Below, piece after piece: positions 1 to 7,916 of a stretch of DNA of 64,000 nucleotides. The DNA is from Microbacterium terregens. Lineage in GTDB: Bacteria; Pseudomonadota; Alphaproteobacteria; Sphingomonadales; Sphingomonadaceae. Both the position numbers and the translations under genes were made by a program. The stretch lies in the NCBI RefSeq assembly GCF_027922045.1, contig NZ_BSEX01000003.1:62001-126000 (forward strand), in the 5' to 3' direction. Numbering within the stretch: position 1 is the stretch's first letter; every line of letters begins with the position of its first letter. The notes under the pieces are model-generated. The model ran no database searches. It had not been told where the DNA came from and saw only the letters and a list, made by a program, of their open reading frames with translations.

Positions 1-369
1 GCGCGGGCGGCCATCCTTTGCCTGGAACTCGTCGGCGATGCGGCGGGCGAGCTTCGCGCTCTCGACGTTGATCTCGCGCACCAGATGCTCGGCGCCATAG
101 TCGGCCTGGCTGATCCGGTTGGCGGAGAAGGTGTTGGTCTCGGCGATGTCGGCTCCGGCCTCGAAGTAGGCGCGATGGATCGATTCCGGCACCTCGGGCT
201 TGGTCAGCGCGAGGATGTCGTTGTTGCCCTTCTGGTCGTGCGAGAGGCCAAGCGTGCCGGCATAGTCGGCCTCCGACAGCTTCCAGTTCTGGATCTCGGT
301 CCCGAACGCGCCATCGGTGATCAGCACGCGCTTGGCGGCCTCGGCCAGCAGGGTTTCGCGGGGAGTCAT
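1..369 (-). CDS. metH: Methionine synthase, N-terminal homocysteine-binding domain (3' part outside window)
   Basis: The 123 codons seen begin at the ATG at 369 and read off the left edge without a stop. The translation carries the hallmarks of the homocysteine S-methyltransferase barrel that opens cobalamin-dependent methionine synthase: TDGAFGTEIQ near residue 18 and ETNTFSAN near residue 81. The family takes the methyl group from methyl-tetrahydrofolate through cobalamin to homocysteine. It follows metF in the same direction, and MetF makes its methyl donor, so the two probably form one operon under the regulator at 1434-2390. Many sphingomonads split MetH into a short homocysteine-domain protein and a long cobalamin protein. 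The window cannot tell whether this copy is split or full length. Confidence 0.9.
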   Translation of the reverse strand, partial: MTPRETLLAEAAKRVLITDGAFGTEIQNWKLSEADYAGTLGLSHDQKGNNDILALTKPEVPESIHRAYFEAGADIAETNTFSANRISQADYGAEHLVREINVESAKLARRIADEFQAKDGRPR

Positions 370-390
370 GCCTTCAACCTTCTCTCGTCG

Positions 391-409
391 CCCTGAACCT
401 GGTTCGGGG
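391..409. repeat. REP-like palindrome, copy 1 between metF and metH
   Basis: CCCTGAACC and GGTTCGGGG pair around a single base, flanked by GTCG and TCCATC. This is the pattern of the dispersed extragenic palindrome common in sphingomonads (GGACCC...GGGTGACG type). It lies about 20 bases upstream of the metH start, inside the presumed operon, so it would be transcribed and fold in the mRNA. Confidence 0.6.
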
Positions 410-442
410 TCCATCAATCCGCACGTGTCGCCGCCGCCTGCT

Positions 443-479
443 GCACGATGGATGCCGAAACAACTTCGGCATGCCGTGC
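443..479. repeat. REP-like palindrome, copy 2 between metF and metH
   Basis: ATGCCGAA (452-459) and TTCGGCAT (465-472) form a perfect 8-bp stem around ACAAC. Outer arms GCACG and CGTGC extend it. It sits 34 bases from copy 1 and together they fill most of the 126-base metF-metH gap. Possible roles are limiting downstream expression or protecting metF mRNA. These are inferences. Confidence 0.65.
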
Positions 480-495
480 GAAGCGGCGAAGCGCC

Positions 496-1437
496 TCAAG
501 CCGCCACCGCGCCCGCCGCCTTGTTCGGCCGCAACCCCAGCAGGTGGCAGATCGCATAGCTCAGCTCGGCGCGGTTGAGCGTGTAGAAGTGGAAGTGGCG
601 CACGTCGCCCGCATAGAGCCGGCGGCACATCTCCGCCGCGATCGTCGCCGCCACCAGCTGGCGCGAGGCGGGATGGTCGTCCAGCCCCTCGAACAGCCGG
701 TCCATCCAGTCGGGGATCGCCGCCCCGCACATGCCCGCGAACTTGCGCGTCTGCGCGACGTTCGAAACGGGCAGGATGCCCGGCACGATCTCGGCCGAAA
801 TGCCCGCCGCGGTCGCCGCGTCGCGGAAGCGGAAAAACGCCTCGGGCGTGAAGAAGAACTGGGTGATCGCCCGCGTCGCGCCCGCATCCAGCTTGCGCTT
901 CAGATTGTCCAGGTCCTCCACCTTGGTGCCCGAATCCGGATGGCACTCGGGATAGGCGGCGACCGAGATCTCGAACGGGTGCAGCTTCTTGAGGCCCGCC
1001 ACCAGCTCGGCGGCATTGGCGTAGCCTTGCGCATGCGCTTGGAACTTCTGGCCCGCCACCGGCGGATCGCCGCGAAGTGCCACGATGTGGCGCACGCCCG
1101 CGGCCCAATATTCTTCGGCCACCTGGTCGATCTCGTCGCGGCTCGCCTCGACGCAGGTCAGGTGCGCGGCCGCGGCCAGGCTGGTCTCGCGCTGGATGCG
1201 CGCGACGGTGGCATGGGTGCGCTCGCGCGTCGATCCGCCCGCGCCATAGGTGACGGACACGAAGCGCGGGCCGAGCGGCTCCAGCGTACGCACCGCCTCC
1301 CACAGCGTCTCTTCCATCTTCGCCGACTTGGGCGGGAAGAACTCGAACGACACCGCAGCGTCGCCCGCCATGTCCGCGAACAGCGGCGCATCGAGCGCGC
1401 GGCGCGCTTCCTCGAGCTGGTTCACCGAAATCGTCAT
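496..1437 (-). CDS. metF: 5,10-methylenetetrahydrofolate reductase
   Basis: This 313-residue protein has the length and fold signatures of bacterial MetF, a FAD-dependent TIM barrel that reduces methylene-THF to methyl-THF for methionine synthesis. FEFFPPK at residues 31-37 contains the active-site Glu. VTYGAGGS, HLTCVE, ALRGDPP and ITQFFF follow in the family order. The ATG at 1437 overlaps the stop of the upstream regulator gene as ATGA, which implies translational coupling. metH lies downstream, so the regulator, metF and metH read as one methionine operon. No truncation or missing catalytic residue was seen. Confidence 0.96.
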   Translation of the reverse strand: MTISVNQLEEARRALDAPLFADMAGDAAVSFEFFPPKSAKMEETLWEAVRTLEPLGPRFVSVTYGAGGSTRERTHATVARIQRETSLAAAAHLTCVEASRDEIDQVAEEYWAAGVRHIVALRGDPPVAGQKFQAHAQGYANAAELVAGLKKLHPFEISVAAYPECHPDSGTKVEDLDNLKRKLDAGATRAITQFFFTPEAFFRFRDAATAAGISAEIVPGILPVSNVAQTRKFAGMCGAAIPDWMDRLFEGLDDHPASRQLVAATIAAEMCRRLYAGDVRHFHFYTLNRAELSYAICHLLGLRPNKAAGAVAA

Positions 1438-2390
1438 GCCGCCTGCTTCTCCACCCGGGTGGCGCCAACCTTACGCGCCAGCCACAGCTTCACCGTCAGT
1501 TCGCCGCCTTCCAGCGTCTCCGTCTGCACGGGCGCGAGCCCGGCCGCGGCGAACCAGCCGAGCATCTGCTCGTCCGAAAATCCAAGTCGCGCATGCGCGT
1601 CGCGCGTGCGCAGGTCCTCGCGCTCGTGCGGCGCGAAATCGACGATCAGCAACCGCCCTCCGTTCGCCAGCACGCGCGCGGCTTCGGCGATCACGGCGCC
1701 GGGGTGCTGCGCGAAATGCAGCACATGGTGCAGGATCGCGGCGTCCGCATCCTCGTCCGACAGCGGCAGCCGGTAGAAATCGGCCTGGCGCAGCTCCGCC
1801 TTGTCGAGCCCGCGCTCGGAGAGCTTGGCACGGGCCAGCCGCAGCATTTCCGAGCTGCGGTCGACGCCCAGCGCATGCGCCGCCTGGGGCGCGAACAGCT
1901 CCAGCATCCGGCCGGTACCCGTACCGATATCCACCAGCGTTCCGATCGGCTGCGCGCCCAGCGCCCGCGCACACGCCGCCTCCACCTCGCTCTCGGCGAC
2001 GTGGAGCGATCGGATCGCGTCCCACTCGCCGGCATGCGCCTCGAACCAGGCGGCCGCCGCCTGCGCGCGGTCGGCGCGTACCGCCGCGAGCCGCGCCGTG
2101 TCGGCCAGCGTCCAGGGATCGCCCTCACCCGTCCAGGCATCGATCGCGGCGAGCACGGGCGCGATCCGCGCCTCGTCGCCCAGCGCCACGAACACCCAGC
2201 TGCCTTCCTTGCGCCGCTCCGCAAGCCCTGCGTCGACCAGGATCTTCACGTGGCGCGACACGCGCGGCTGGCTCTGCCCCAGCACCTGCGCCAGCTCGCC
2301 CACCGACAGCTCCATCGAGCGCAGCAGCGCCACGATGCGCAGCCGGGTCGCGTCCGCAAGCGCGCGAAAGATGTCGAGGGCGGGAGCCAT
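1434..2390 (-). CDS. ArsR-family regulator fused to a SAM-dependent methyltransferase domain (SahR-like)
   Basis: The protein has 318 residues from the ATG at 2390. Residues 1-75 form an ArsR winged helix (LADATRLRIVALL, then a recognition helix near QPRVSRHVKIL). Residues 120-310 are a class I methyltransferase domain with motif I DIGTGTG at 154-160. Alphaproteobacterial SahR proteins sense S-adenosylhomocysteine and control metF, metH and related genes; they have this type of architecture. Location at the head of a metF-metH operon supports the call. An upstream ATG at 2426 exists in frame, but translation from it would read through the operator palindrome, and the family usually begins near LDIFRALAD, so 2390 is preferred. 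Whether the second domain still methylates anything or only binds SAH/SAM is unknown. Confidence 0.85.
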   Translation of the reverse strand: MAPALDIFRALADATRLRIVALLRSMELSVGELAQVLGQSQPRVSRHVKILVDAGLAERRKEGSWVFVALGDEARIAPVLAAIDAWTGEGDPWTLADTARLAAVRADRAQAAAAWFEAHAGEWDAIRSLHVAESEVEAACARALGAQPIGTLVDIGTGTGRMLELFAPQAAHALGVDRSSEMLRLARAKLSERGLDKAELRQADFYRLPLSDEDADAAILHHVLHFAQHPGAVIAEAARVLANGGRLLIVDFAPHEREDLRTRDAHARLGFSDEQMLGWFAAAGLAPVQTETLEGGELTVKLWLARKVGATRVEKQAA

Positions 2391-2398
2391 GCCCGGTG

Positions 2399-2418
2399 AT
2401 ATAAAGATTTCTTTATAT
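2399..2418. promoter_or_regulatory. Operator palindrome of the met operon
   Basis: ATATAAAGA-TT-TCTTTATAT is a perfect inverted repeat with 9-bp arms, located 8 bases upstream of the regulator's ATG in otherwise GC-rich DNA. Its AT-rich form fits ArsR/SahR-type operators. Its position suggests autorepression together with control of metF and metH. Transcription may begin very close to the start codon. Confidence 0.75.
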
Positions 2419-2531
2419 GGGGTCAACGCCGCGCCACGGCTTGCACGCGCCCGTTGCGGCAGGGAAACAACCCTGCCCCCGGTGCGTTCGCGCCGCGGAT
2501 GATTTCAGGGTCAAGGAAAGAGGAACCCCCG

Positions 2532-2840
2532 ATGAAGAAGGCCATTCTGCTTCCGATCGCCGCCGCCGCGTTCGCCCTCTCCGCCTGCAGCGACAAGGCG
2601 CAGAACGAGACCAGCCAGGCAGCCGATTCCATCGCGGCCGACGCCAACGCCACGATGGGCGAAGCCGTCGACGACGTGGCGGCCGCCAGCGATCGCGCCT
2701 TTGACGCGGCGGAGAACGGCATCGACCGCGCCGGCGCCGCGATCGGCAACGCTGCCGACGATGCGGGTCGCGCGATCGACCGCGGTACGCGCGAGACCGG
2801 CGAGCATCTGGAGCATGCCGGCAACGACCTCCAGCACTGA
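2532..2840 (+). CDS. Small Ala/Asp-rich lipoprotein
   Basis: This 102-residue protein begins at the ATG at 2532, where the signal peptide MKKAILLPIAAAAFALSAC starts. Cys19 in the lipobox LSAC is the likely lipidation site. The rest is helical and rich in Ala, Asp and Glu with repeated AADxA and AIGNAADDAGRAID stretches, similar in style to small stress-related or YtxH/entericidin-like envelope proteins. No enzyme motif is visible. A second small lipoprotein gene follows 4 bases later and the two are probably cotranscribed. Function unknown. Confidence 0.75.
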   Translation: MKKAILLPIAAAAFALSACSDKAQNETSQAADSIAADANATMGEAVDDVAAASDRAFDAAENGIDRAGAAIGNAADDAGRAIDRGTRETGEHLEHAGNDLQH

Positions 2841-2844
2841 CGCG

Positions 2845-3030
2845 ATGCGGTTCCTCGTCCTCCTGCTCGCCCCGCTGGCGCTCGCCGGCTGCGGCGGGCC
2901 GGAGGACGCGGCGCCCGGCGCGATCCGCCCGGACGAGGCGCGCGCCCTCAACGAAGCGGCCGAGATGCTTGGCCCCAACAGCGTGAGCGCCGCGGCGCTC
3001 GCCGCCGACAATCAGATGGACAGGCCATGA
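2845..3030 (+). CDS. Small lipoprotein of unknown function
   Basis: This 61-residue product starts MRFLVLLLAPLALAGC, a short signal peptide ending in lipobox LAGC with Cys16. The remainder (about 45 residues, with RPDEARALNEAAEML) is predicted helical. The gene starts 4 bases after the previous lipoprotein stop, and its TGA overlaps the ATG of the aldo/keto reductase, so all three probably form one transcript. Tight packing and the lipobox support a real gene; there is no functional clue. Confidence 0.65.
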   Translation: MRFLVLLLAPLALAGCGGPEDAAPGAIRPDEARALNEAAEMLGPNSVSAAALAADNQMDRP

Positions 3031-3974
3031 CCCCTCGCCCCCTCGGCCCCACCGACCTCGAGACCCCGCCGCTGGTGCTGGGCGGCAACGTTTTCGGCTG
3101 GACCGCCGACAAGGACACGAGCTTCCGCGTCCTCGACGCCTTTGTGGAGCGCGGCGGGCGGATGATCGACACCGCCGACGTCTATTCCGCCTGGGTCGAC
3201 GGCCACCGGGGCGGCGAGTCCGAGGCGGTGATCGGCGAGTGGCTGCGCGCCACCGGCAAGCGCGACCAGGTGCTGCTCGCGACCAAGGTCGGCATGCTGC
3301 CGGGCGAAGGCGGGGAAAAGCTCGCGCCGGCGCGGATCGCCGCTGCCGTCGAAGCCTCGCTCCAGCGGCTCGGCACCGATCGCATCGACGTCTATTTCGC
3401 CCACCAGGACGACGAGGCGGTTCCCCAGGAGGACTATCTCGCCGCCTTTGCCCGGCTGGTCGAGGCCGGCAAGGTCCGTGTGATCGGCGCGTCCAACTTC
3501 CACGCGATGCGGCTGAAGTCGGCGATCGACATCGCCGTGCGCGAGGCGCTGCCGCTGATCCACGTGTTCCAGCCCGAATACAACCTCGTCAGCCGCCACC
3601 GCTTCGAGGGCGAGCTTCAGAACCTGTGCATCGAGCACAACATCGCGGTGACGCCCTATTACGGCCTCGCCTCGGGCTTCCTCACCGGCAAGTATCGCAG
3701 TCGCGACGACCTGTCGAAGAGCGTGCGCGGCGGCGGCATGGCCGAGCTGCTGGAGGGCAAGGGCGCCGCGGTGCTGGCCGCGATGGACGCGATCGCCGCG
3801 GAGACCGGCGCCACCCTCGCCCAGATCGCGCTCGCCTGGCTCGCCGCCCAGCCCGGCGTCACCGCCCCGATTGCCAGCGCGACCAGCGTCGAGCAGGTCG
3901 AGGAACTGACCGGCTCCTGGGACCTGGACCTCAGCAAGGACCAACTCGAGCGCCTCACCAACGCCGGCGCCTGA
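3027..3974 (+). CDS. Aldo/keto reductase
   Basis: This 315-residue TIM-barrel oxidoreductase carries the family's catalytic tetrad in order: Asp48 (MIDTADVY), Tyr53, Lys87 (ATKVG) and His126 (YFAHQDD). The C-terminal NADPH-binding part has the usual IASATSVEQVEEL pattern. Such enzymes reduce aldehydes or ketones with NADPH in the cytoplasm; the substrate cannot be inferred. The start overlaps the stop of the lipoprotein before it (ATGA). Length and motifs match the YajO/Tas-like branch. Confidence 0.9.
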   Translation: MTPRPLGPTDLETPPLVLGGNVFGWTADKDTSFRVLDAFVERGGRMIDTADVYSAWVDGHRGGESEAVIGEWLRATGKRDQVLLATKVGMLPGEGGEKLAPARIAAAVEASLQRLGTDRIDVYFAHQDDEAVPQEDYLAAFARLVEAGKVRVIGASNFHAMRLKSAIDIAVREALPLIHVFQPEYNLVSRHRFEGELQNLCIEHNIAVTPYYGLASGFLTGKYRSRDDLSKSVRGGGMAELLEGKGAAVLAAMDAIAAETGATLAQIALAWLAAQPGVTAPIASATSVEQVEELTGSWDLDLSKDQLERLTNAGA

Positions 3975-4035
3975 CGACCGCTCCCCGTAGCCCACCGCAT
4001 CCCCGTTTAGGCGAACAGCTGCGAAACCCCTGACC

Positions 4036-4190
4036 GTGCTCCTGCGAAGGCAGGAGCCCAGGGCCCCAAGCACCGCCAGTCGTTGGTCTACTTGGCCCTG
4101 GATTCCTGCCTGCGCAGGAATACGGGTGCGACCAATAGGACAGCGCCCCCTGTTTCGCAGTATCCCCGCGCAGGCAGGAATCCAGAGCTC
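4036..4190. repeat. Cluster of TCCTGC/GCAGGA palindromes (BIME-like)
   Basis: Three related palindromic units fill the 3975-4370 gap, which holds no gene. The first is GCTCCTGCGAAGGCAGGAGC at 4038-4057. The second is around 4101-4120 (ATTCCTGCCTGCGCAGGAAT). The third is around 4164-4183 (CCCGCGCAGGCAGGAATCC). Flanking CCAGGGCC and GGCCCTGG pieces are also inverted. The same family recurs at 11126-11216 and 23615-23696, which makes it a dispersed extragenic palindrome. Confidence 0.8.
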
Positions 4191-4370
4191 AGCAGAACGA
4201 CGGCAGCGCCCAGGAGCCTTGCCGCCGACGACGGCGGAGCGGGACTGATCGGAAGATTCCAGGTCATGGACCTGCCAGTGAACGCTTCTAGATCGAGCGC
4301 TGAACCGCAGAGCGGAGGGTCTCTCCGCCACCGCGATGGAGAGAGATGGAATCGGTGCTATCCTGCCCGA

Positions 4371-4853
4371 ATGAAGAATGCCCTCCGCTCCGTCGTCACA
4401 CATCCTCGTACCGCGGCGACCCTATTCAGCGCCCTCATGATCGCGCAGTCCTGCCCTGCAGCCGCGACTTCCTGCGACAGGACAGCCATCGCCGCGATGT
4501 CGAATGAGGAGGCGGCCGAGACGATCCTCGACGGCAGCGTGCGGGTCGGATTCGGTTTCGTACGCGAAAGCGAAAGCGGGCCAGACATGCGACGGCAGGA
4601 GGTGGACATCGTGCTACCGCTGAAAGGGCGGCCCGGGATCGTCCTTTTGGAACCCGAATCGATCAACCGGACGACTAAAGAGGACGGTTTTTTTCGCTGG
4701 CTTCCGTATGGCCCGAACGAGTTTCGTCTGTTCGCCCTAGCTTCCTCGACCGGTGGCGCCGCAGTGCCGAAGTGCCTTGCGGCAATCATCACCTCGAAGC
4801 CCGCGCCGGCCCTCTACAAGGCCATCGTCGCCGCGTCGAGAAGGCAGAAGTGA
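4371..4853 (+). CDS. Hypothetical exported protein
   Basis: This 160-residue protein starts with a probable signal peptide (cleavage near residue 32, after SCPAAATS). The mature part resembles small sphingomonad proteins with mixed beta structure (DIVLPLKGRPGIVLLEP, FRWLPYGPNEFRLFALAS) and has two Cys, at about residues 35 and 138, that could form a disulfide. No recognised family. It stands alone between the palindrome cluster and a possible promoter at 5025. A start at 4371 is preferred because it places the signal peptide at the N-terminus. Confidence 0.6.
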   Translation: MKNALRSVVTHPRTAATLFSALMIAQSCPAAATSCDRTAIAAMSNEEAAETILDGSVRVGFGFVRESESGPDMRRQEVDIVLPLKGRPGIVLLEPESINRTTKEDGFFRWLPYGPNEFRLFALASSTGGAAVPKCLAAIITSKPAPALYKAIVAASRRQK

Positions 4854-5024
4854 ACCTAGAGGACGGCACCCGCGGGTCCGCCAGTCTACCGCTATCCGGT
4901 TTCTGCCGCGTCTTCAGCATCCTGGCGGAGAGCGTCGCCGCCGCTAAGTTCGGACTGCCGTCGGGCATGCACGGCCTCGGTGGAGCAAGCGCCGCACGGT
5001 ACTAGGCGTCGCGCTTTCCTCCCC

Positions 5025-5030
5025 TATAAT
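5025..5030 (+). promoter_or_regulatory. TATAAT -10 box next to the start codon
   Basis: A consensus TATAAT ends 6 bases before the ATG at 5037, so transcription would begin at or next to the start codon and the mRNA would be almost leaderless. No good -35 hexamer is visible 16-18 bases upstream, so this is tentative. Confidence 0.4.
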
Positions 5031-5036
5031 GGCGGA

Positions 5037-5297
5037 ATGGCCAGCCTATCCGATCCAAGCTCACCATCTTCGTCCGCCGGCGCGTCGGAGCCGTTGATCA
5101 CCGGCCCCGTTCCGCCGGAGCTCCAAGAGAGCGTGGCACGTCACCAGGCCCACCTTCTGGCGCTGGTGGAGAGCCTGCGCGCCGCCGGCGTGGGGGAAGA
5201 GATCATCGAGGCAAGCGTCGCGCAGCTTCTCGACAGCTACCGTAGCGAGCTCACGGCGGCGATTCGCGCCCTGGTCCGGGAGCGGTCCGGTGACTGA
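5037..5297 (+). CDS. Small hypothetical protein encoded ahead of the GAF-GGDEF gene
   Basis: This 86-residue soluble protein has a Ser/Pro-rich N-terminus and a helical body (PPELQESVARHQAHLLALVESL, then AAGVGEEIIEASVAQLLDSY). It overlaps the GTG start of the diguanylate cyclase gene by 8 bases, so the pair is translationally coupled and may work together, for example as a small partner or regulator of the cyclase. No family is recognised. Confidence 0.65.
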   Translation: MASLSDPSSPSSSAGASEPLITGPVPPELQESVARHQAHLLALVESLRAAGVGEEIIEASVAQLLDSYRSELTAAIRALVRERSGD

Positions 5298-6288
5298 GCC
5301 GAAGCTGGCAGACGACGAAGGCCGGCTCGCCGCACTCGGACGGTTGCAGATCCTCGAGACGCCGCCCGAGCAGCCGTTCGAGAAGATCGTCACCCTGGTG
5401 CGGACGGTCCTTGCCGTCCCGATCGCCACCGTCTCCCTCGTCGATAGGGATCGCCAGTGGTTCAAGGCGCAGCGCGGCCTGGAGGTTCAGGAAACGGCTC
5501 GCTCCATCTCGATCTGCACGTACACGATCCAGCAGGCCGAGCCTCTCATCATCGAGGACACGCATCTCGACGCGCGCTTCGCGGGAAATCCGCTCGTGCA
5601 AGGGGGGCCGCGCATCCGCAGCTACGCGGGTGTCCCGCTCCGGACGCCGGAGGGCTATAATGTGGGCTCGCTGTGCGCGATGGACACGAAGCCGCGCCGT
5701 TTCAGCCCTGCCGACATCGCGATCCTGAGCAATTTCGCCAACATCGTCAGCGACGAGATGGAGTTGCGCCTGATTGCGAGCACGGACTTCCTGACCGGCG
5801 CGTTGAGCCGTCGGGGGTTCGAAGAACAACTCGGCCGCGAGATCGCCCGGCACAGGCGGTATCATCGGCCGAGTTCGCTCGCGATCCTGGACATCGATCA
5901 CTTCAAGACGATCAACGACAGCTTCGGACATCCTGCGGGCGATGACGTTCTGCGACAGATGGGCCAGCTGATCGCCAAGGTGCTTCGCCCGGCCGACGTC
6001 TACGGGCGTCTGGGCGGGGAAGAGTTCGGCGTGCTCCTGCCCGAGACCGGCGCGGCAGACGCCTTCGTGGCGGCGGAACGGCTGCGCGAAGCCATCCAGA
6101 ACCACCGTTTCGAGATGCCGGGCGGGCACCGCATCTCGGTGACCGCCAGCGTTGGCGTCGCGGAATGTGGCGAGATGGAGGAGCCCAAGGCCTGGCTCTC
6201 CCGCGCGGACAAGCATCTGTACGAGGCAAAGACGAGCGGTCGAAACTGCACCCGCATGGCGCCGTCGGACGCATCCGCACGCGCCTGA
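5290..6288 (+). CDS. GAF-domain diguanylate cyclase (GGEEF)
   Basis: This 332-residue cytoplasmic protein has a GAF sensor domain (about residues 25-160) and a GGDEF domain (about 165-325). The active-site signature is GGEEF at 242-246, and the metal/substrate Asp lies in ILDIDHFKTIND. RPAD at 233-236, five residues before GGEEF, is the RxxD inhibitory site, so product feedback by c-di-GMP is expected. The start is GTG, overlapping the preceding small gene. The GAF ligand is unknown. It probably makes c-di-GMP. Two further c-di-GMP enzymes lie in this window (8569-9327 and 19574-21382). Confidence 0.92.
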   Translation: MTEPKLADDEGRLAALGRLQILETPPEQPFEKIVTLVRTVLAVPIATVSLVDRDRQWFKAQRGLEVQETARSISICTYTIQQAEPLIIEDTHLDARFAGNPLVQGGPRIRSYAGVPLRTPEGYNVGSLCAMDTKPRRFSPADIAILSNFANIVSDEMELRLIASTDFLTGALSRRGFEEQLGREIARHRRYHRPSSLAILDIDHFKTINDSFGHPAGDDVLRQMGQLIAKVLRPADVYGRLGGEEFGVLLPETGAADAFVAAERLREAIQNHRFEMPGGHRISVTASVGVAECGEMEEPKAWLSRADKHLYEAKTSGRNCTRMAPSDASARA

Positions 6289-6728
6289 TTGCTTCGGCCG
6301 CGATGGGCGCCGGTCCCGGCACTCCCCGTCTTCCGAATACGCCCCGACCCGGAAAGCCAGAGGAACGCCCGGCGCTTTCGGCTCTTGGGCAGAGACTTTC
6401 CGCGGCGACCGGCGGCGCTTTTCTCCTCCACTGCGACGGTCGGAAGTTGGGTGGATTGCAGACTGTCCGCTTTCAGGCGGCAGTAGGAATCGCTGCCTTC
6501 CCGAAAACGATGGTGTTTCGGGCATCGCTGGTCGCCCGCTACACCATGATCTTGCCGAATATGAGCGATTCTCGTATCATGCACCGGTCGCGAAAAACGG
6601 TTGCGTGCGGTTGATGTAATATCTCTGCGCGGTGCCGCGTACACGTCTTCCCGTGCGGTCGCATGGTTGACCAGCGTCTCCAAACTAACCGCCAGCATCG
6701 AACGATGCTGCGATCAGTGGAGCGCACC
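6289..6728. other. Intergenic stretch without a credible gene
   Basis: 440 bases between the GGDEF gene and the monooxygenase. The open frames here lack starts, ribosome sites or recognisable protein character. Visible elements are a weak stem (CCCGAAA/TTTCGGG around 6500-6525), an AT-rich TAATAT near 6617, and the 18-bp palindrome listed separately. Confidence 0.5.
6693..6710. promoter_or_regulatory. Perfect 18-bp palindrome upstream of the monooxygenase
   Basis: CAGCATCG-AA-CGATGCTG has perfect 8-bp arms and ends 18 bases before the ATG at 6729. The size and position suit a dimeric repressor of TetR or MarR type. A TTGACC at 6667 could be a -35 hexamer. No regulator gene is adjacent, so any cognate protein lies elsewhere. 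Confidence 0.45.
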
Positions 6729-7916
6729 ATGCTAAAGAATATAACCATCATCGGTGCCGGCCTCGGCGGACTCATGCTCGGCCGTGTACTTCATCGGCAT
6801 GGCATCAAGGTCACGATCTACGAGGGCGAGGCCTCGTCTTCTGCCCGGAAACAGGGCGGGCTGCTCGACATCCACGCCGACAGCGGTCAGCGCGCGATCA
6901 GGGCCGCTGGGCTGTACGGTGATTTCCTGCTCCTCGTCCGCCCGGGCGAGGACGCCAAGCGCGTCATGGACAAGGATGGGAACATCCTGTTCGATTATCC
7001 CGGCGCCTCGTCGTCTCGGCCGGAGGTCGATCGAGGGGCGCTTCGTGCCATGCTGATCGACTCGCTTCCCGAAGGCACGATCCGGTGGAACCACAAGGTC
7101 GCGAGCGTGACGCCGCTTGAAGATGGCCGGCACGCGATTGCTTTCGCCGATGGCACCCATGCCACGGCCGATCTACTCGTCGGCGCGGATGGCGCCTGGT
7201 CGAAGGTCCGGCCGCTCTTGATCGATGCCAAGCCCACTTACTCGGGCACCTGTTTTGTCGAGGTAGGGCTTGGCGCCAGCGATAGCCGCCACGCGGCAAG
7301 CATCGCAGCGATCGGCACCGGCACGCTGATGGCGGTGGCGCCCGGCCGGGGCATCCTGGTCCACCGCAACGCCGACGGCAGCGTTGCAGGTTATGCCGCG
7401 CTGAACGAGCCGGAGGGCTGGATTGGAGCAATCGATTTTACCGACGTTCATGCCGGTCTAGCCGTGATCGCGGAGCGGTTCTCGGGCTGGGCACGGCACC
7501 TCACCCGCTTCATCACCGACAGCGTCGCCAAACCGACACCCCGTCCAATCTACGCGCTTCCTCCCGGTATCCGATGGGCCCGGCGATATGGCGTGACCTT
7601 GGTCGGCGACGCGGCACATCTCATGTCGCCGTTCGCCGGCGAAGGTGCCAACCTTGCGATGTATGACGGCGCGCACCTCGGACAATCAATCGCCGCAAGT
7701 CCTGACGATCTCGGCACCGCTCTCACCACCTACGAGACTGCTCTGTTTCTTAGGAGCGGCGAGATCGCGCACATGTCTGCTCGCAACCAAGAGCTGTTCT
7801 TCGGCGCTGCCGCCCCCGCAAGCGTGGCCGATCTGTTCAGGCACTTGGCGGGACCGGGTCATAACAGGCGAGCTACGTCGTTCCCGACTTCGGACGCGGG
7901 TTGGGAAAGCGTCTAG
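6729..7916 (+). CDS. FAD-dependent monooxygenase, Tet(X)-like
   Basis: This 395-residue flavoprotein shows the class A hydroxylase motifs: Rossmann GAGLGG at 9-14, DG near residues 152-156 (GADGAWSKVR), and GDAAHLMSPFAGEG from 293. It follows Tet(X), the tetracycline-inactivating monooxygenase, at many points: GGLLDIHADSG near 43, NILF near 85, PEVDRGALRAML near 98, and the tail LFLRSGEIAHMSARNQELFF. The family hydroxylates aromatic or polyketide substrates with NADPH and oxygen. Tetracycline activity cannot be concluded from sequence. The start is placed at the ATG just before the Rossmann strand. A palindrome upstream suggests ligand-responsive control. Confidence 0.82.
   Translation: MLKNITIIGAGLGGLMLGRVLHRHGIKVTIYEGEASSSARKQGGLLDIHADSGQRAIRAAGLYGDFLLLVRPGEDAKRVMDKDGNILFDYPGASSSRPEVDRGALRAMLIDSLPEGTIRWNHKVASVTPLEDGRHAIAFADGTHATADLLVGADGAWSKVRPLLIDAKPTYSGTCFVEVGLGASDSRHAASIAAIGTGTLMAVAPGRGILVHRNADGSVAGYAALNEPEGWIGAIDFTDVHAGLAVIAERFSGWARHLTRFITDSVAKPTPRPIYALPPGIRWARRYGVTLVGDAAHLMSPFAGEGANLAMYDGAHLGQSIAASPDDLGTALTTYETALFLRSGEIAHMSARNQELFFGAAAPASVADLFRHLAGPGHNRRATSFPTSDAGWESV

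Noticed and set aside
370..495. SAM or SAH riboswitch in front of metH
   Set aside because: The gap is explained by two REP-like palindromes and lacks riboswitch core motifs; control is more likely at the operator at 2399.
2470..2500. EcfG general-stress promoter before the 2532 lipoprotein gene
   Set aside because: GGAAA-N17-GTT is close, but the -35 element lacks the final C of GGAAC; too weak to list.
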